A DNA stretch of 64,000 bases from Haberlea rhodopensis (GCA_907163345.1 CAJQUN010000445.1:186001-250000); one strand, 5' to 3'; counted from the first letter of the stretch, positions 1 through 11,521 are shown. Numbers and translations: made by a program. Notes: generated from the letters alone by a model not told the origin.

Positions 1-482
1 TCTGATATGATATATGGAAGGGAATGAATGATATCCCCCTTAAAACCCCCGAAGATCAACTTAAATTTGGAAGATAAGATTTTTCAAAAATCGCGTATCG
101 ATCGATCGAGAATTATGTCCGATCGATCGGTGCACTGTTCACGTCAGTCTTTGAAACTCATTGCCTCGCTCGATCGATCGATCGAGATTTTCCTTCCGAT
201 CGATCGATCCTTCGATACTTTTGATGCTCAACATTCTGCCTGGCTCGATCGATCGAGAAATAATCTCGATCGATCGAACCTTTGAAAAATCAAACTTCTT
301 CTTTTCATCTCTTTTTTGCCTCGATTTCGCCCGTTTTCTTCATTTTAGCTCATTTCTTCCATTTCCGATCTATTTTTCTGAAACAAGCAAATAAATACGA
401 AAAAGCATAAATATCATCCAGGAAAAAGTACGAAAAACGGGAAGAAATTACAGCTAAAAACACTTAAAATCTAAGCCTATCA
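1..482 (-). mobile_element. LTR fragment I, Athila-type (sense 5' part)
   Basis: On the minus strand this begins TGATAGGCTTAG, the TGAT-type start of the other Athila-like LTRs in the window (G begins TGATAAGTG, H begins TGATGTGAC). It carries a GATCGATC palindrome cluster and a pyrimidine-rich stretch after it, as in G. The rest of the element lies left of the window, so neither its second LTR nor its TSD can be checked. It abuts the C-family LTR at 483 and was probably inserted into it. Confidence 0.6.
98..277. repeat. Palindrome cluster in LTR I
   Basis: GATCGATC cores, mostly within TCGATCGATCGA, start at 100, 121, 172 (extended to 176), 198 (extended to 202), 247 and 268. Doublet spacing is 21-22 bp; the 121-to-172 gap is 51 bp. 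The spacer at 132-142 reads GCACTGTTCAC, a word that recurs beside clusters in other families. Confidence 0.9.
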
Positions 483-979
483 GCAAACATCAGTTATGAC
501 GCCACTGCTGTTGAGCATGCGTGAGAATGAAATGCCGCTATTGTAGAGCGAGCAATGAGGTAGAACCATGGAACCTTAAATGAGATAAATGGGATAATTG
601 TAATCATTGTTTAATGATTTGATATTATGGTTATGATATCGGTATATAGCATATGGATTCGTTAATCAGTGTAATGATTAACTGGCATTTGGGAATTTGA
701 TGATTTTAGTTGTTTTGAGAACAGGGACAGTACAGAGAATCCGGATGAGGATGATACCATCCAGGGAGTATATTTTGTATTTCATAGCGTTTACATTGTT
801 GTAAATTATGAATTGTATTACTATGATTGTTGGGTTTGGGATACCGGTATGCTCACCCCGTGTGGGGCTGTCTCTGTTGGGGCAGGTTATTAGGTACATC
901 GATGGCTGGGAGTTGAGCTCGAGCTGTGGATTTGAGGTGATTCCAGGATCGAGGTACCAGCGACGGTATTGAGTATGAT
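483..979 (+). mobile_element. LTR C1, left part (interrupted by A)
   Basis: Homologous to the second half of the C2 LTR (10277-12391, opposite strand). Shared features are the AGCG/CCGCT mini-inverted repeats near 510-570, a block GAACAGGGACAGTAC near 718, and a block GGTATGCTCACCCCGTG near 846 followed by CTGTCTCTGTTGGGGCAGG. It resumes at 9922 after element A. Noncoding; its role is LTR R/U5-like sequence. Its sense start lies left of the window or was lost to LTR I. Confidence 0.75.
975..979. repeat. TSD of element A (ATGAT), left copy
   Basis: ATGAT directly precedes the TGTGGGGCCTG terminus at 980. The same five bases follow the CATTACA terminus at 9917-9921, an exact 5-bp duplication of the integrase type. 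Confidence 0.95.
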
Positions 980-1526
980 TGTGGGGCCTGATTTACTTAA
1001 TCCATTATGTATCCAGTTAACATACATATGTGAGTCTGAATTAAGTAATATACCATGCACGGATTAAGAGTTCATACTAGATAAGTTGTTACAGTACCAA
1101 ATCCTGAGTACAAAAACCAACTAAATATGTTTTCTACATAAACACGACATGTACATAAGCAACCTAATCCAAAAGAACTCCTAGGCAGTGGTTCCCCTCG
1201 CAGCGGAAATCATGACTCACGCTCCCCACGTCTATGAGTCCCTACAGAAACATTCACAACGTGAGTATAGATAACAACTATCTCAGTGCAATATCAAAAC
1301 ACAATATCAATATCAATGATAAAGCACAATAAATCATATAACATAACGTGAATGTTCTGTCTCATGCATCCACCAATGCACCATGTCATGACATGTCTCA
1401 ACACATAACCTATTATCACGAAACTAAAATGATATGCCTATTCAGCTCAATATGTCAGTGGAACCACCTCACATCTTCATATTAGCAGCACATATCATAG
1501 TACCGTCCTCAAATGATAATAGCCAT

Positions 1527-1735
1527 AGCATATATCCAAAAACCGGCATATATCGCTATATAGCATAACCGAGCATATACCCAAACCAGGCGTATATCTC
1601 TCTGTCACATAACCGAGCATATATCCAAACCAGGCATATATCTCTATGTCACATAGCCGAGCATATATCCAAACCAGGCATATATCTCAAATGCATAACC
1701 GAGCATATACCCAAACCAGGCGTATATCTCACATA
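1527..1735. repeat. 42-44-bp tandem array in A 3' LTR
   Basis: GAGCATATA units start at 1571, 1615, 1659 and 1701 (steps 44, 44, 42), with a weaker unit upstream. On the sense strand each unit reads roughly GAGATATACGCCTGG then TTTGGGTATATGCTC, so GAGATATAC and GTATATGCTC can pair with one bulge: a mini-hairpin per unit. The same array lies near 8404-8612. Confidence 0.85.
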
Positions 1736-2028
1736 CATATGATATCCATGAATGTATAAGCATATGATACTACCAATCATATGATAACAACATAAGACAA
1801 TTCATATGATATCAATCTCATAACATCATCACACAATATCTATACTCCGTACGTCAACACGTACCTGTACTGCGACACAAACGAGATAAAGCAGTTGTCA
1901 ATAGCTAAGTGCCTCGTTGTCCTGTCCCCTGAGATGATGCTACAACAATGCCAACAATATATCATGTTATCATAGGCATTAAAATCAAATTCTACAAAAA
2001 TATTTTATTTTTCAATATTTGAGCACTG

Positions 2029-2236
2029 GCGATCGATCGCCATCAGCACCGATCGATCGCCAAAACTCTCTGCCCCCTCGCGATCGATCGCAACAACTTG
2101 GCGATCGATCGCCACATTGCTCTGTTCATCGCGATCGATCGCGACAATTTCACCGATCGATCGCCATCCAATTTCACCGCCTTAAAATGTTACTGTCATC
2201 GGCGATCGATCGCTCACTCGCACCGATCGATCGCCG
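2029..2236. repeat. Palindrome cluster in A 3' LTR
   Basis: GATCGATC cores start at 2031, 2051, 2082, 2103, 2133, 2155, 2204 and 2225. Successive steps are 20, 31, 21, 30, 22, 49 and 21 bp, i.e. four doublets of about 21 bp. Most sit in GCGATCGATCGC. The spacer at 2118-2130 reads TGCTCTGTTCATC. Confidence 0.95.
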
Positions 2237-3038
2237 ATGCCCAGAAAAGTGAGAGCATGGCGTTTTCAAGCTTATCTTCATGGTTCTTCTCCTCTAATTC
2301 ATTTTAAACCATGTCAACATGTTTCTTGCAATCTCTAGGAACATAATAACATGTTTTTATCATTAAAGAATCCAATTCATAGCATATACACATGTTATGA
2401 TTCTCCACATAAACATTTCATATGCTATTTCTCATATAGCAACACCAATGACAAAAACAAGTATAAAACCATGATTTTCTTACCAAGATGGTACAATTCC
2501 ACTTCACACACCTTCCTAGCTCACTTTACAAGTGACTCTCAAGCTCAAACCACAAGGAAGTTGAAAGAGATGGAGAGGAGCTTGGTAGAGATTTGTAGGT
2601 GTAAAATGGTGTGTTATGTGATTACACCTCCCTTATCCACTTGATATAGATCATTAGTCCCTTAATTCACTTGCTATCATGCCATTTAGGGATAATTACA
2701 TGTTAAATAACATGTACATGAAATGAACTCCAAATTCAAATGCAATTCCCATTACAAGTAAATTCACATGCACATGTAATTCCCTTCAAACTCATGTCAA
2801 ATGCAACTCACATGTACATTTTTAATGCACCTAATGAAAGGCAAAGGCAAATGCCTAAGTGCTTCATATGGCATAATTCAAATCATGAGACACCATGTTT
2901 CCTTCCTTATTAGACTTATTTCCATATATGTATTTACTTCATTCTTGGTTCCACTCGAACCCCCATTATCATATCGCCAATTGATATAATTACACCATAA
3001 TCATATCCTACGTGTATACAACAAATCGAGGCATTACA

Positions 3039-3050
3039 ATTCTCCCCCAC
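3039..3050 (-). other. Element A polypurine tract
   Basis: On the minus strand AGTGGGGGAGA lies directly before the 3' LTR, preceded by TTTCGTCCTCGA and its inverted partner (sense: TCGAGGACGAAATT), a recurrent pre-PPT motif of plant Ty3/gypsy elements. It primes plus-strand DNA synthesis. Confidence 0.85.
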
Positions 3051-3118
3051 TCATTGAATTTCGTCCTCGACATTGTAGATACATAATCATGCATATCAAA
3101 ATACGCAACTCAACAATA

Positions 3119-6100
3119 CTACGATATGACAATAGGAAACATGATCATGTATGCAACAGTATCATAAAACTGTAAAATCATACCAGTAAATAAATCCGGA
3201 TACCGTTGCATCATATGCTGCTCCGTCTCCCACGTTGCCTCGTCGACACCCCTTCTGTCCCACTGTACTTTTACCATAGGAATCACCTTATTACGCAACC
3301 TGCGTTCAGCTCGATCCAAGATCATAACCGGTCGTTCCTCATACGACACATCTGTATCCAACTGTACCTCAGGTAGCTGTAAGACATGACTCGGATCTGG
3401 TTCATACTTCCTCAACAGTGACACATGAAAAACATCATGAATACTACTCAAGGCCGGTGGTAGTGCTAAGCGATATGCCAACGTACCAATACGTTGCAAC
3501 ACCTCATATGGACCAACATACCGTGGAGACAATTTTCCACGCTTACCAAACCGTACTACACCTTTAAAAGGTGAGATTTTCAAGAACACACGGTCACCAA
3601 CTTGAAATTCAAGTGGTCTACGTCGCTTATTGGCATAAGCAGTCTGTCTATCCTGAGCAGCTTTCAGTTTCAATCGAATTACTTTTACTTTCTCTTCCAT
3701 GTCATGAATCATATCCGGTCCATGTAAGGAAGACTGATCCACATCATCCCAATACAATGGCGATCTACATCGTCGCCCATATAGAGCCTCAAATGGTGCC
3801 ATCTGTATACTAGACTGATAACTGTTGTTATATGAAAATTCGACTAATGGCAATGACTCTTGCCATGAGTTATCAAGCTCTAATACACAGGCACGCAACA
3901 TATCCTCAAGCCTCTGTATCGTACGCTCTGTTTGTCCATCTGTCTGCGGATGATATGCTGTACTCAACCGCACTTCAGTTCCCAACGTTGTCTGTAACCC
4001 CTCCCAGAAATGAGAAGTAAATCTCGGATCCCTATCCGATACAATGGAAACTGGAATACCATGTAGTCGCACTACATGTTGAATGTACAACTGCGCCATT
4101 CTCAGATATGTATATGTCATACAATATGGCACAAAATGAGATACTTTGGTGAGTCTGTCAACAATCACCCAAATAGCATCGCAACCAGAAGACGTCCGTG
4201 GCAAATGAGTCACAAAATCCATCGTGATATGTTCCCATTTCCACTGAGGAATTTCCAAACTATGTAATTCACCTCCTGGTCTTTGTCTTTCCGCTTTCAC
4301 TTGTTGACATATCAAACACCGTTTCACAAAGCTCAATACATCCTGTTTCATACGTTTCCACCAAAATTGGGTACGTAAATCATGATACATTTTCTTCCCT
4401 CCATGATGTATACTGTATCTACTACAATGAGCACGTTGTAGTAGTTCTTGGCGTAGTCCCAATGCAGCAGGTACTACCCAACAAGTCTTGTATTTCAAAA
4501 CTCCATCCTCTGCAAGTACAAACTGTGATGTTTGTCCTTGACTTATTAGTTCTTTCCAATGTTGTACCTCATCATCAGTCATTTGTGCCGTCCTGATTTT
4601 ATCAAAAATATCGGGTTCAACTAACAATGTTGATACCCGTACCGGCACTGATTCCATATCAAAATCATAACCCAAAGTACAACAAGCAGTCATCAAAGTA
4701 GATAAATAAATCACCTCATCAGCCGTATGATGTACTTTTCGACTCAAGGCATCTGTTGTAAGATTAGCTCTTCCTGGATGATATTCAATCTCACAATCAT
4801 AATCTTTCAACAGATCCATCCATCTCCGTTGTCTCATATTCAACTCCGCTTGAGTGAATAGAAATTTTAAGCTCTTATGATCAGTATATATGGTAAACGA
4901 CGTACCATATAAATAATGTCGCCATATCTTCAATGCAAAGACAATGGCAGCCAATTCCAGATCATGCACTGGATATCTCATTTCATGTGGTTTCAATTGT
5001 CGTGATGCATAAGCTACTACATGTTTGTCCTGCATCAACACACAACCCCAACCAAGTAAAGATGCATCAGTATATAACGCAAACCTGTCATGCTCAGATG
5101 GAATGATCAAGACTGGAGCTGTAGTCAATCGATGTTTTAATTCCTGAAAACTATGCTCACAAGCCTCTGACCATTGAAAAGATACTCCCTTCTGTGTCAA
5201 ATGTGTCAATGGTTTGGCAATCGCTGAAAATCCTTCAACGAATCGTCTATAATATCCAGCCAAACCTAAGAAACTACGAATTTCTGGCACAGAAGTAGGT
5301 GCTGACCAATTCAACACTGCTTCCACTTTCTTTGGATCAACTGATATACCTTCCTCTGATATGACATGACCCAAAAATCCAACACTAGTCAACCAAAACT
5401 CACACTTACTGAGTTTGGCATACAACTGATGTGTCCTCAACAATTGCAACACCATATGCAAATGTTGAACATGTTCGGCATCACTCCGTGAATAGATCAA
5501 TATATCATCGATAAAGACAATGACAAATCGATCAAGGTATTCCTGAAACACACGATTCATTAAACTCATAAAGACAGCAGGAGCATTTGTCACTCCAAAT
5601 GGCATTACCAGAAACTCATAATGCCCATAACGAGTTCTGAATGCTGTCTTCTGTATATCTCCTTCCCTCACACGTATTTGATGATATCCTGACCTCAAGT
5701 CAATCTTAGAATATATCTTTGATCCCTGTAACTGATCAAATAAATCATCAATACGAGGAAGAGGATATTTATTCTTTATTGTTACTTTGTTCAACTGTCT
5801 ATAATCAATACACAATCTCATTGTCCCATCCTTCTTCTTCACAAATAAAACCGGAGCGCCCCAAGGCGATACACTAGGACGTATGTACCCCTTGTCCAAT
5901 AAGTCTTGTAATTGAGTTTTCAACTCTTTCAATTCAGTTGGTGCCATCCGATAAGGAGCCCGTGAAATTGCAGAAGTACCAGGTATCAAATCAATACCAA
6001 ATTCCACTTCTCGACTCGGTGGGAATCCAGGTATCTCATCTGGAAATACATCCGCATATTCTGCAACCACTGGTATCTCCTCCACTTTCTTTTCTAGTTT

Positions 6101-7681
6101 CTGTTCAGTTACATCAAGGGCATAAATCAAATAACCCGCATGTCCACGTTCTAACAAACGCGACATTCGGATTGCTGATATCAAAGGAATCTTTGCCCTC
6201 GATCCCTGGCCATAGAATAACCATTGATTGCCAGTATCAGACTGAAATCTCACTATTTTCTGACTACAATCCACAACAGATTGATATTTACTCAACACAT
6301 CAATGCCAAGGATACAATCAAAATCTGTCATGCCTAACACAATTAAATCAGCCTGTAGTCCATACTCAGTCTCAAACTGAATATCACAATCAGACACACT
6401 CTGACAAGTCATCACCGTAGTTCCCATGGGTGTCGAAACATAAAGAGGCATCAACAGTGGAGACGAGCATATATGATACCGATCAATAAATGCTTGTGCA
6501 ATAAAAGAATGTGATGCACCAGTATCAATCAACAGTAAAGCAGGATAAGTAAACAAAGTACACTTACCCGCTATCACATCATCAGGAGCTGCCTCTGCTT
6601 CCTCCCTGTTTAGTGCATACACCTGAGCCTGAGGTGTTCCTGTCCTCTGTCCTCCACCAGACTGTGGTACACCCTGTGGTCTCTGTTGTACTGTAGTCTC
6701 TGAAATGGGTCCTCTCCGCTGTTGTCCACCCACTTGAGTACAATCACGGATCACATGTCCGGGTCTCCCACAACGGAAACAAACTACGGGATTCAATTGA
6801 GGACAATCTCGTTTCAAATGTGGTCCACCACATTTAAAACATTGCACACCACTGCCACTACTACTACCTTGGAACTGTCGTTTAGATTTGCGATCACTCC
6901 CTTTTTGTGATCCAAAACGTTTTCCACTAAACCTAGATGAAGATGCACCACCTCGTGATGATTTAAATGGTTCTCCTCTAGGTCTCATACTGTCAGATGT
7001 AGGTGGTTGTGCTTGTCCAACATCCTTGTATACCCCTACAGCAATCTCAGCCATCTCGGCTCTAGTCAACGCTTCTTCATAAGATGTAGGGTTATTGGAC
7101 ATTACCCTATCAAATAATTCAGGCCTCAATCCTTTCACAAACTGTCTAATCTTGGCCTTTGTGTTGACAGCAATATGTGGCACATACCGGAGCAAAGAAG
7201 AATAATGCACAGCATAATCAGATACTGTCATTGCTCCCTGTCTCAAATTGGTAAATTCATCCTCTTTCCTCTGCCTTGCAGCAACAGAGAAATAATGTTC
7301 CAGAAACTTCGTTCGAAATACATCCCAGTTAACCGTGTGTCCTTGAGCCCTCAACTCAAGTACTGTGGACTTCCACCACAGCATCATTTTCTTGGCTAAC
7401 TGGAATTCAGCTAAACGTAACCAAGCAGTCTTGGCACACGGTGCTGACACAAAGATCTGTTCTACACGTTCTAGCCACTCCTCTGCCAGTTCTCCTGATT
7501 CAGTCCCCTCAAACCTGGGTGGCTGATAACTTAGAAACTGCGTCAATGTTAATTCTCCAGGCAACAGTACCTGTTCCACTGGTCCTTGTTCAATCGGTGG
7601 TGGTGGCACAGGCACCATCCTCACACTAGCATTGCCACTCATGGCATCCCCAACATCCTCATGTGGTACTCTGTCTGTCAT
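3119..7681 (-). CDS. Gag-pol polyprotein of element A (intact, 1520 aa)
   Basis: One uninterrupted frame holds the full retrotransposon polyprotein. Order by residue: gag capsid-like region about 40-220; two zinc knuckles at 281-293 and 301-314; aspartic protease with DTG at 386-388; reverse transcriptase with FIDD at 723-726; RNase H with D872, E909, D934 and D977; integrase with a Cys pair at 1122/1125 and catalytic D1155, D1216, E1252 (D-35 residues-E); a GPY motif near 1390; and a chromodomain-like tail around 1450-1498 with the ATWE and YPDLF signature. The first ATG is 160 bp inside the PBS and matches the start of related copies. It should make virus-like particles, cDNA and the integrase that directs insertion. 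All catalytic residues I can check are present. The chromodomain suggests targeting to heterochromatin (family knowledge). Confidence 0.96.
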   Translation of the reverse strand: MTDRVPHEDVGDAMSGNASVRMVPVPPPPIEQGPVEQVLLPGELTLTQFLSYQPPRFEGTESGELAEEWLERVEQIFVSAPCAKTAWLRLAEFQLAKKMMLWWKSTVLELRAQGHTVNWDVFRTKFLEHYFSVAARQRKEDEFTNLRQGAMTVSDYAVHYSSLLRYVPHIAVNTKAKIRQFVKGLRPELFDRVMSNNPTSYEEALTRAEMAEIAVGVYKDVGQAQPPTSDSMRPRGEPFKSSRGGASSSRFSGKRFGSQKGSDRKSKRQFQGSSSGSGVQCFKCGGPHLKRDCPQLNPVVCFRCGRPGHVIRDCTQVGGQQRRGPISETTVQQRPQGVPQSGGGQRTGTPQAQVYALNREEAEAAPDDVIAGKCTLFTYPALLLIDTGASHSFIAQAFIDRYHICSSPLLMPLYVSTPMGTTVMTCQSVSDCDIQFETEYGLQADLIVLGMTDFDCILGIDVLSKYQSVVDCSQKIVRFQSDTGNQWLFYGQGSRAKIPLISAIRMSRLLERGHAGYLIYALDVTEQKLEKKVEEIPVVAEYADVFPDEIPGFPPSREVEFGIDLIPGTSAISRAPYRMAPTELKELKTQLQDLLDKGYIRPSVSPWGAPVLFVKKKDGTMRLCIDYRQLNKVTIKNKYPLPRIDDLFDQLQGSKIYSKIDLRSGYHQIRVREGDIQKTAFRTRYGHYEFLVMPFGVTNAPAVFMSLMNRVFQEYLDRFVIVFIDDILIYSRSDAEHVQHLHMVLQLLRTHQLYAKLSKCEFWLTSVGFLGHVISEEGISVDPKKVEAVLNWSAPTSVPEIRSFLGLAGYYRRFVEGFSAIAKPLTHLTQKGVSFQWSEACEHSFQELKHRLTTAPVLIIPSEHDRFALYTDASLLGWGCVLMQDKHVVAYASRQLKPHEMRYPVHDLELAAIVFALKIWRHYLYGTSFTIYTDHKSLKFLFTQAELNMRQRRWMDLLKDYDCEIEYHPGRANLTTDALSRKVHHTADEVIYLSTLMTACCTLGYDFDMESVPVRVSTLLVEPDIFDKIRTAQMTDDEVQHWKELISQGQTSQFVLAEDGVLKYKTCWVVPAALGLRQELLQRAHCSRYSIHHGGKKMYHDLRTQFWWKRMKQDVLSFVKRCLICQQVKAERQRPGGELHSLEIPQWKWEHITMDFVTHLPRTSSGCDAIWVIVDRLTKVSHFVPYCMTYTYLRMAQLYIQHVVRLHGIPVSIVSDRDPRFTSHFWEGLQTTLGTEVRLSTAYHPQTDGQTERTIQRLEDMLRACVLELDNSWQESLPLVEFSYNNSYQSSIQMAPFEALYGRRCRSPLYWDDVDQSSLHGPDMIHDMEEKVKVIRLKLKAAQDRQTAYANKRRRPLEFQVGDRVFLKISPFKGVVRFGKRGKLSPRYVGPYEVLQRIGTLAYRLALPPALSSIHDVFHVSLLRKYEPDPSHVLQLPEVQLDTDVSYEERPVMILDRAERRLRNKVIPMVKVQWDRRGVDEATWETEQHMMQRYPDLFTGMILQFYDTVAYMIMFPIVIS

Positions 7682-7840
7682 AACTGTTCAACAAGGATGA
7701 ACAATAACATTCACAAGTATATAACATGTTAGAATAACATCATATGCCAAAAAACTAACATGCTATTACCATTCTCAAAGTGTTTAGGTAACTCCCTAAT
7801 ACACTTCCTCTACCCATGTACACCCCGTTCTCAAACCACT

Positions 7841-7852
7841 GCTCTGATACCA
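7841..7852 (-). other. Element A primer-binding site (tRNA-iMet)
   Basis: Minus strand TGGTATCAGAGC, five bases inside the 5' LTR (7857). It is complementary to the 3' end of plant initiator tRNA-Met and primes minus-strand cDNA. The region 7682-7840 is the untranslated leader. Confidence 0.93.
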
Positions 7853-7856
7853 CTAA

Positions 7857-9916
7857 TGTGGGGCCTGATTTACTTAATCCATTATGTATCCAGTTAACAT
7901 ACATATGTGAGTCTGAATTAAGTAATATACCATGCACGGATTAAGAGTTCATACTAGATAAGTTGTTACAGTACCAAATCCTGAGTACAAAAACCAACTA
8001 AATATGTTTTCTACATAAACACGACATGTACATAAGCAACCTAATCCAAAAGAACTCCTAGGCAGTGGTTCCCCTGGCAGCGGAAATCATGACTCACGCT
8101 CCCCACGTCTATGAGTCCCTACAGAAACATTCACAACGTGAGTATAGATAACAACTATCTCAGTGCAATATCAAAACACAATATCAATATCAATGATAAA
8201 GCACAATAAATCATATAACATAACGTGAATGTTCTGTCTCATGCATCCACCAATGCACCATGTCATGACATGTCTCAACACATAACCTATTATCACGAGA
8301 CTAAAATGATATGCCTATTCAGCTCAATATGTCAGTGGAACCACCTCACATCTTCATATTAGCAGCACATATCATAGTACCGTCCTCAAATGATAATAGC
8401 CATAGCATATATCCAAAAACCGGCATATATCGCTATATAGCATAACCGAGCATATACCCAAACCAGGCGTATATCTCTCTGTCACATAACCGAGCATATA
8501 TCCAAACCAGGCATATATCTCTATGTCACATAGCCGAGCATATATCCAAACCAGGCATATATCTCAAATGCATAACCGAGCATATACCCAAACCAGGCGT
8601 ATATCTCACATACATATGATATCCATGAATGTACAAGCATATGATACTACCAATCATATGATAACAACATAAGACAATTCATATGATATCAATCTCATAA
8701 CATCATCACACAATATCTATACTCCGTACGTCAACACGTACCTGTACTGCGACACAAACGAGATAAAGCAGTTGTCAATAGCTAAGTGCCTCGTTGTCCT
8801 GTCCCCTGAGATGATGCTACAACAATGCCAACAATATATCATGTTATCATAGGCATTAAAATCAAATTCTACAAAAATATTTTATTTTTCAATATTTGAG
8901 CACTGGCGATCGATCGCCATCAGCACCGATCGATCGCCAAAACTCTCTGCCCCCCTCGCGATCGATCGCAACAACTTGGCGATCGATCGCCACATTGCTC
9001 TGTTCATCGCGATCGATCGCGACAATTTCACCGATCGATCGCCATCCAATTTCACCGCCTTAAAATGTTACTGTCATCGGCGATCGATCGCTCACTCGCA
9101 CCGATCGATCACCGATGCCCAGAAAAGTGAGAGCATGGCGTTTTCAAGCTTATCTTCATGGTTCTTCTCCTCTAATTCATTTTAAACCATGTCAACATGT
9201 TTCTTGCAATCTCTAGGAACATAATAACATGTTTCTATCATTAAAGAATCCAATTCATAGCATATACACATGTTATGATTCTCCACATAAACATTTCATA
9301 TGCTATTTCTCATATAGCAACACCAATGACAAAAACAAGTATAAAACCATGATTTTCTTACCAAGATGGTACAATTCCACTTCACACACCTTCCTAGCTC
9401 ACTTTACAAGTGACTCTCAAGCTCAAACCACAAGGAAGTTGAAAGAGATGGAGAGGAGCTTGGTAGAGATTTGTAGGTGTAAAATGGTGTGTTATGTGAT
9501 TACACCTCCCTTATCCACTTGATATAGATCATTAGTCCCTTAATTCACTTGCTATCATGCCATTTAGGGATAATTACATGTTAAATAACATGTACATGAA
9601 ATGAACTCCAAATTCAAATGCAATTCCCATTACAAGTAAATTCACATGCACATGTAATTCCCTTCAAACTCATGTAAAATGCAACTCACATGTACATTTT
9701 TAATGCACCTAATGAAAGGCAAAGGCAAATGCCTAAGTGCTTCATATGGCATAATTCAAATCATGAGACACCATGTTTCCTTCCTTATTAGACTTATTTC
9801 CATATATGTATTTACTTCATTCTTGGTTCCACTCGAACCCCCATTATCATATCGCCAATTGATATAATTACATCATAATCATATCCTACGTGTATACAAC
9901 AAATCGAGGCATTACA
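7857..9916 (-). repeat. Element A, 5' LTR
   Basis: 2,060 bp, nearly identical to 980-3038. Differences seen include one extra C near 8955, C-to-G near 8074, and GATCGATCGCC to GATCGATCACC at 9103 (a CpG transition in a palindrome). Transcription should start within it and run leftwards into the gag leader. Confidence 0.95.
8906..9114. repeat. Palindrome cluster in A 5' LTR
   Basis: Same eight-palindrome array as at 2029-2236, from the core at 8908 to the one at 9103, with the same 20-22/30-31/49 spacing. The last copy has lost one CpG. Confidence 0.93.
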
Positions 9917-9921
9917 ATGAT
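9917..9921. repeat. TSD of element A (ATGAT), right copy
   Basis: Exact match to 975-979, immediately after the LTR terminus CATTACA. Confidence 0.95.
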
Positions 9922-10276
9922 ACTTTATACACTAGATACACGCGTACTTATTCGATGCTCGCATGTTAGCAGTGTTATGTGTATATGGGTTGTATAAAGA
10001 AGGCAAGGGCCTTTCTCTTTTCATTTATGTGTTGCACGCAATTACTTATTGAATTGCTAAATGAACTGAGAACATGTTAGTGTATTATAATGGTGCATGA
10101 CATGTATGTTGACTCAGGCCAGGGAACTAGACATTATATGGAATAATGTAAAGAAATTTTATTATATGCATGATTTGGTATGGCGACAAGTATATTTCCC
10201 CGACGTGTATGATTATATGCACTAATGGCATGGATTAATACACTAATAACGGGTTAAGGGCACGGGGGTCCTTACA
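9922..10276 (+). mobile_element. LTR C1, right part and terminus
   Basis: Continues 483-979 after element A. Shared blocks with the B and E' LTRs are TGCTCGCATGTTAGCA, TATATGGGTTGTATA, a CAGGCCAGGGAAC word, and a final GGTTAAGGG ... GGTCCTTACA terminus. The end at 10276 is a true LTR end, and the next bases belong to an oppositely oriented C LTR. The simplest reading is that C1 inserted into C2; AAGCA (10277-10281) would then be one TSD copy, with the other outside the window. Confidence 0.7.
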
Positions 10277-10735
10277 AAGCACCTCCCATGCACCGCTCGA
10301 TCTCAACTCTGGAGCTACATACTTAATCAACCAGCTCTGGTACTTCAATCCTGGAAGTACCTCGAATCAACAGCCCGAGCTCAACTCCAAAGCTACCGCT
10401 GCACCTGTATTACCTACCCCAACAGAGACAGCCCCCACACGGGGTGAGCATACCAATACCACCAATCCAATAATCATAATATTACAGTTCATAATTTACA
10501 GAATGTAAATGCCATGAATTTAAAAGATACTCCCTGGATGGTATCATCCTCATCCGGGATCCCCTGTATTGTCCATGTTCTCAAAATAACCAAACCATTA
10601 AATTCTCAAAAGCCAGTTGATCATTTCATTGATCAACTAAAACCATTCCTACTATATCAGTTCCATAATCAAATATGATTAAATCATCAAATATAGTACC
10701 ACAGATAACACATGTATCTAGCCAATGATTCCATA

Positions 10736-10870
10736 TTTCCATCTCATAGCTCGCTCCACAATAGCGGCATTTTAACCCCACGCACGCTCAACAATAGTGG
10801 CGTTACAACCGATGGTCGCTCAACGGCGACAACATCCCAATCATTGCTCGCTCGAAAGCGGTACCATATG
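10736..10870. repeat. AGCG/CGCT mini-inverted-repeat array in C2
   Basis: On the sense strand, AGCG-type and CCGCT-type words alternate (for example GAGCGAGC, CCGCTATTG, GAGCGTGCG, CCGCTTTCG) about 15-25 bp apart. Similar arrays occur in C1 (510-570), B (15990-17000), E' (27100-27305) and E (40556-40690, 60498-60620). Confidence 0.65.
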
Positions 10871-10900
10871 ATTCCCAATGTATGTCCATTTATCACAGTT

Positions 10901-11090
10901 ACCATATACCATGCATTTTCACTATCCAATTATTGCAAGTACCATATACCATGCACTTCAATACCCATCTATTACCAATACCATATACCATGCATTTCAA
11001 TACCCATTTATTGTAAATACCACAAACCATGCATTTCAATACCCATTTATTGCAATTACCATATACCATGCATTTCACAGTTGCAACATT
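10901..11090. repeat. 39-40-bp tandem array in C2
   Basis: Five units beginning ACCATATACCATGCA (or ACCACAAACCATGCA) at 10901, 10941, 10980, 11019 and 11058. Each continues with TTTCAATACCCAT-like sequence. The copies are imperfect, so the array is older than those in B. Confidence 0.85.
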
Positions 11091-11521
11091 GTAACAGGCT
11101 ATGCTCGTACGTTATACGTACCTTATAATCCCGTAGTTGAGTCCGACCTCGCCTGAGTCCCACGGCCCTATGAATTATGTGCTAACACATAAATAACTTA
11201 CAATTAACACAAGCATGCAACCACGTGCCCAAGCACGTTCATAACCCCCAAACTTATCGTCAATCCATGACGATTTACCATTTCAAAAGACCCCGGGTTA
11301 AGCATGCATAATACCCAAAATATACCATTTTATAAGTTTAAATGATAGCCAAAAACTCAACCGAGAATTCCCTTTTATAAATTTTGGCTCCTACCAATCC
11401 ATTTAAAAGTATAGCATTCCCATTGGAATGTAGACATTGCCCCGGAAATGGGCCACTCAAACCTCGATTCCAAAATCTCGACATTTTCCAAAATTTTCGA
11501 AAAAACAAAAATCTTCGAGCG

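Larger units (their letters stand above)
980..3038 (-). repeat. Element A, 3' LTR
   Basis: 2,059 bp, TG...CA on both strands, matching 7857-9916. In sense order it holds an AT-rich upstream part with a possible TATA motif (TATATCAAG, minus strand near 2651-2643, conserved in D near 47304-47313), then the palindrome cluster, then a tandem array of about 44-bp units, then the terminal part. Confidence 0.95.
980..9916 (-). mobile_element. Element A: complete Tekay/Del-type Ty3/gypsy retrotransposon
   Basis: An 8,937-bp element with two full LTRs, a PBS, a PPT, one uninterrupted gag-pol and a perfect TSD (ATGAT). It is inserted in the C1 LTR. By eye the two LTRs differ at about seven substitutions and one indel over 2,060 bp, so insertion was recent. 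All parts for autonomous movement appear present. Protein order gag-PR-RT-RNaseH-INT-chromodomain and the initiator-Met primer site are typical of plant chromoviruses of the Tekay/Del group. D (45622-59704) is a rearranged member of the same family. Lineage assignment is from recalled motifs. Confidence 0.93.

Noticed and set aside
5938..6420. Open frame of 160 codons opposite the A gag-pol
   Set aside because: Antisense shadow of the protease region; no independent motif, and similar shadows occur opposite every pol here.
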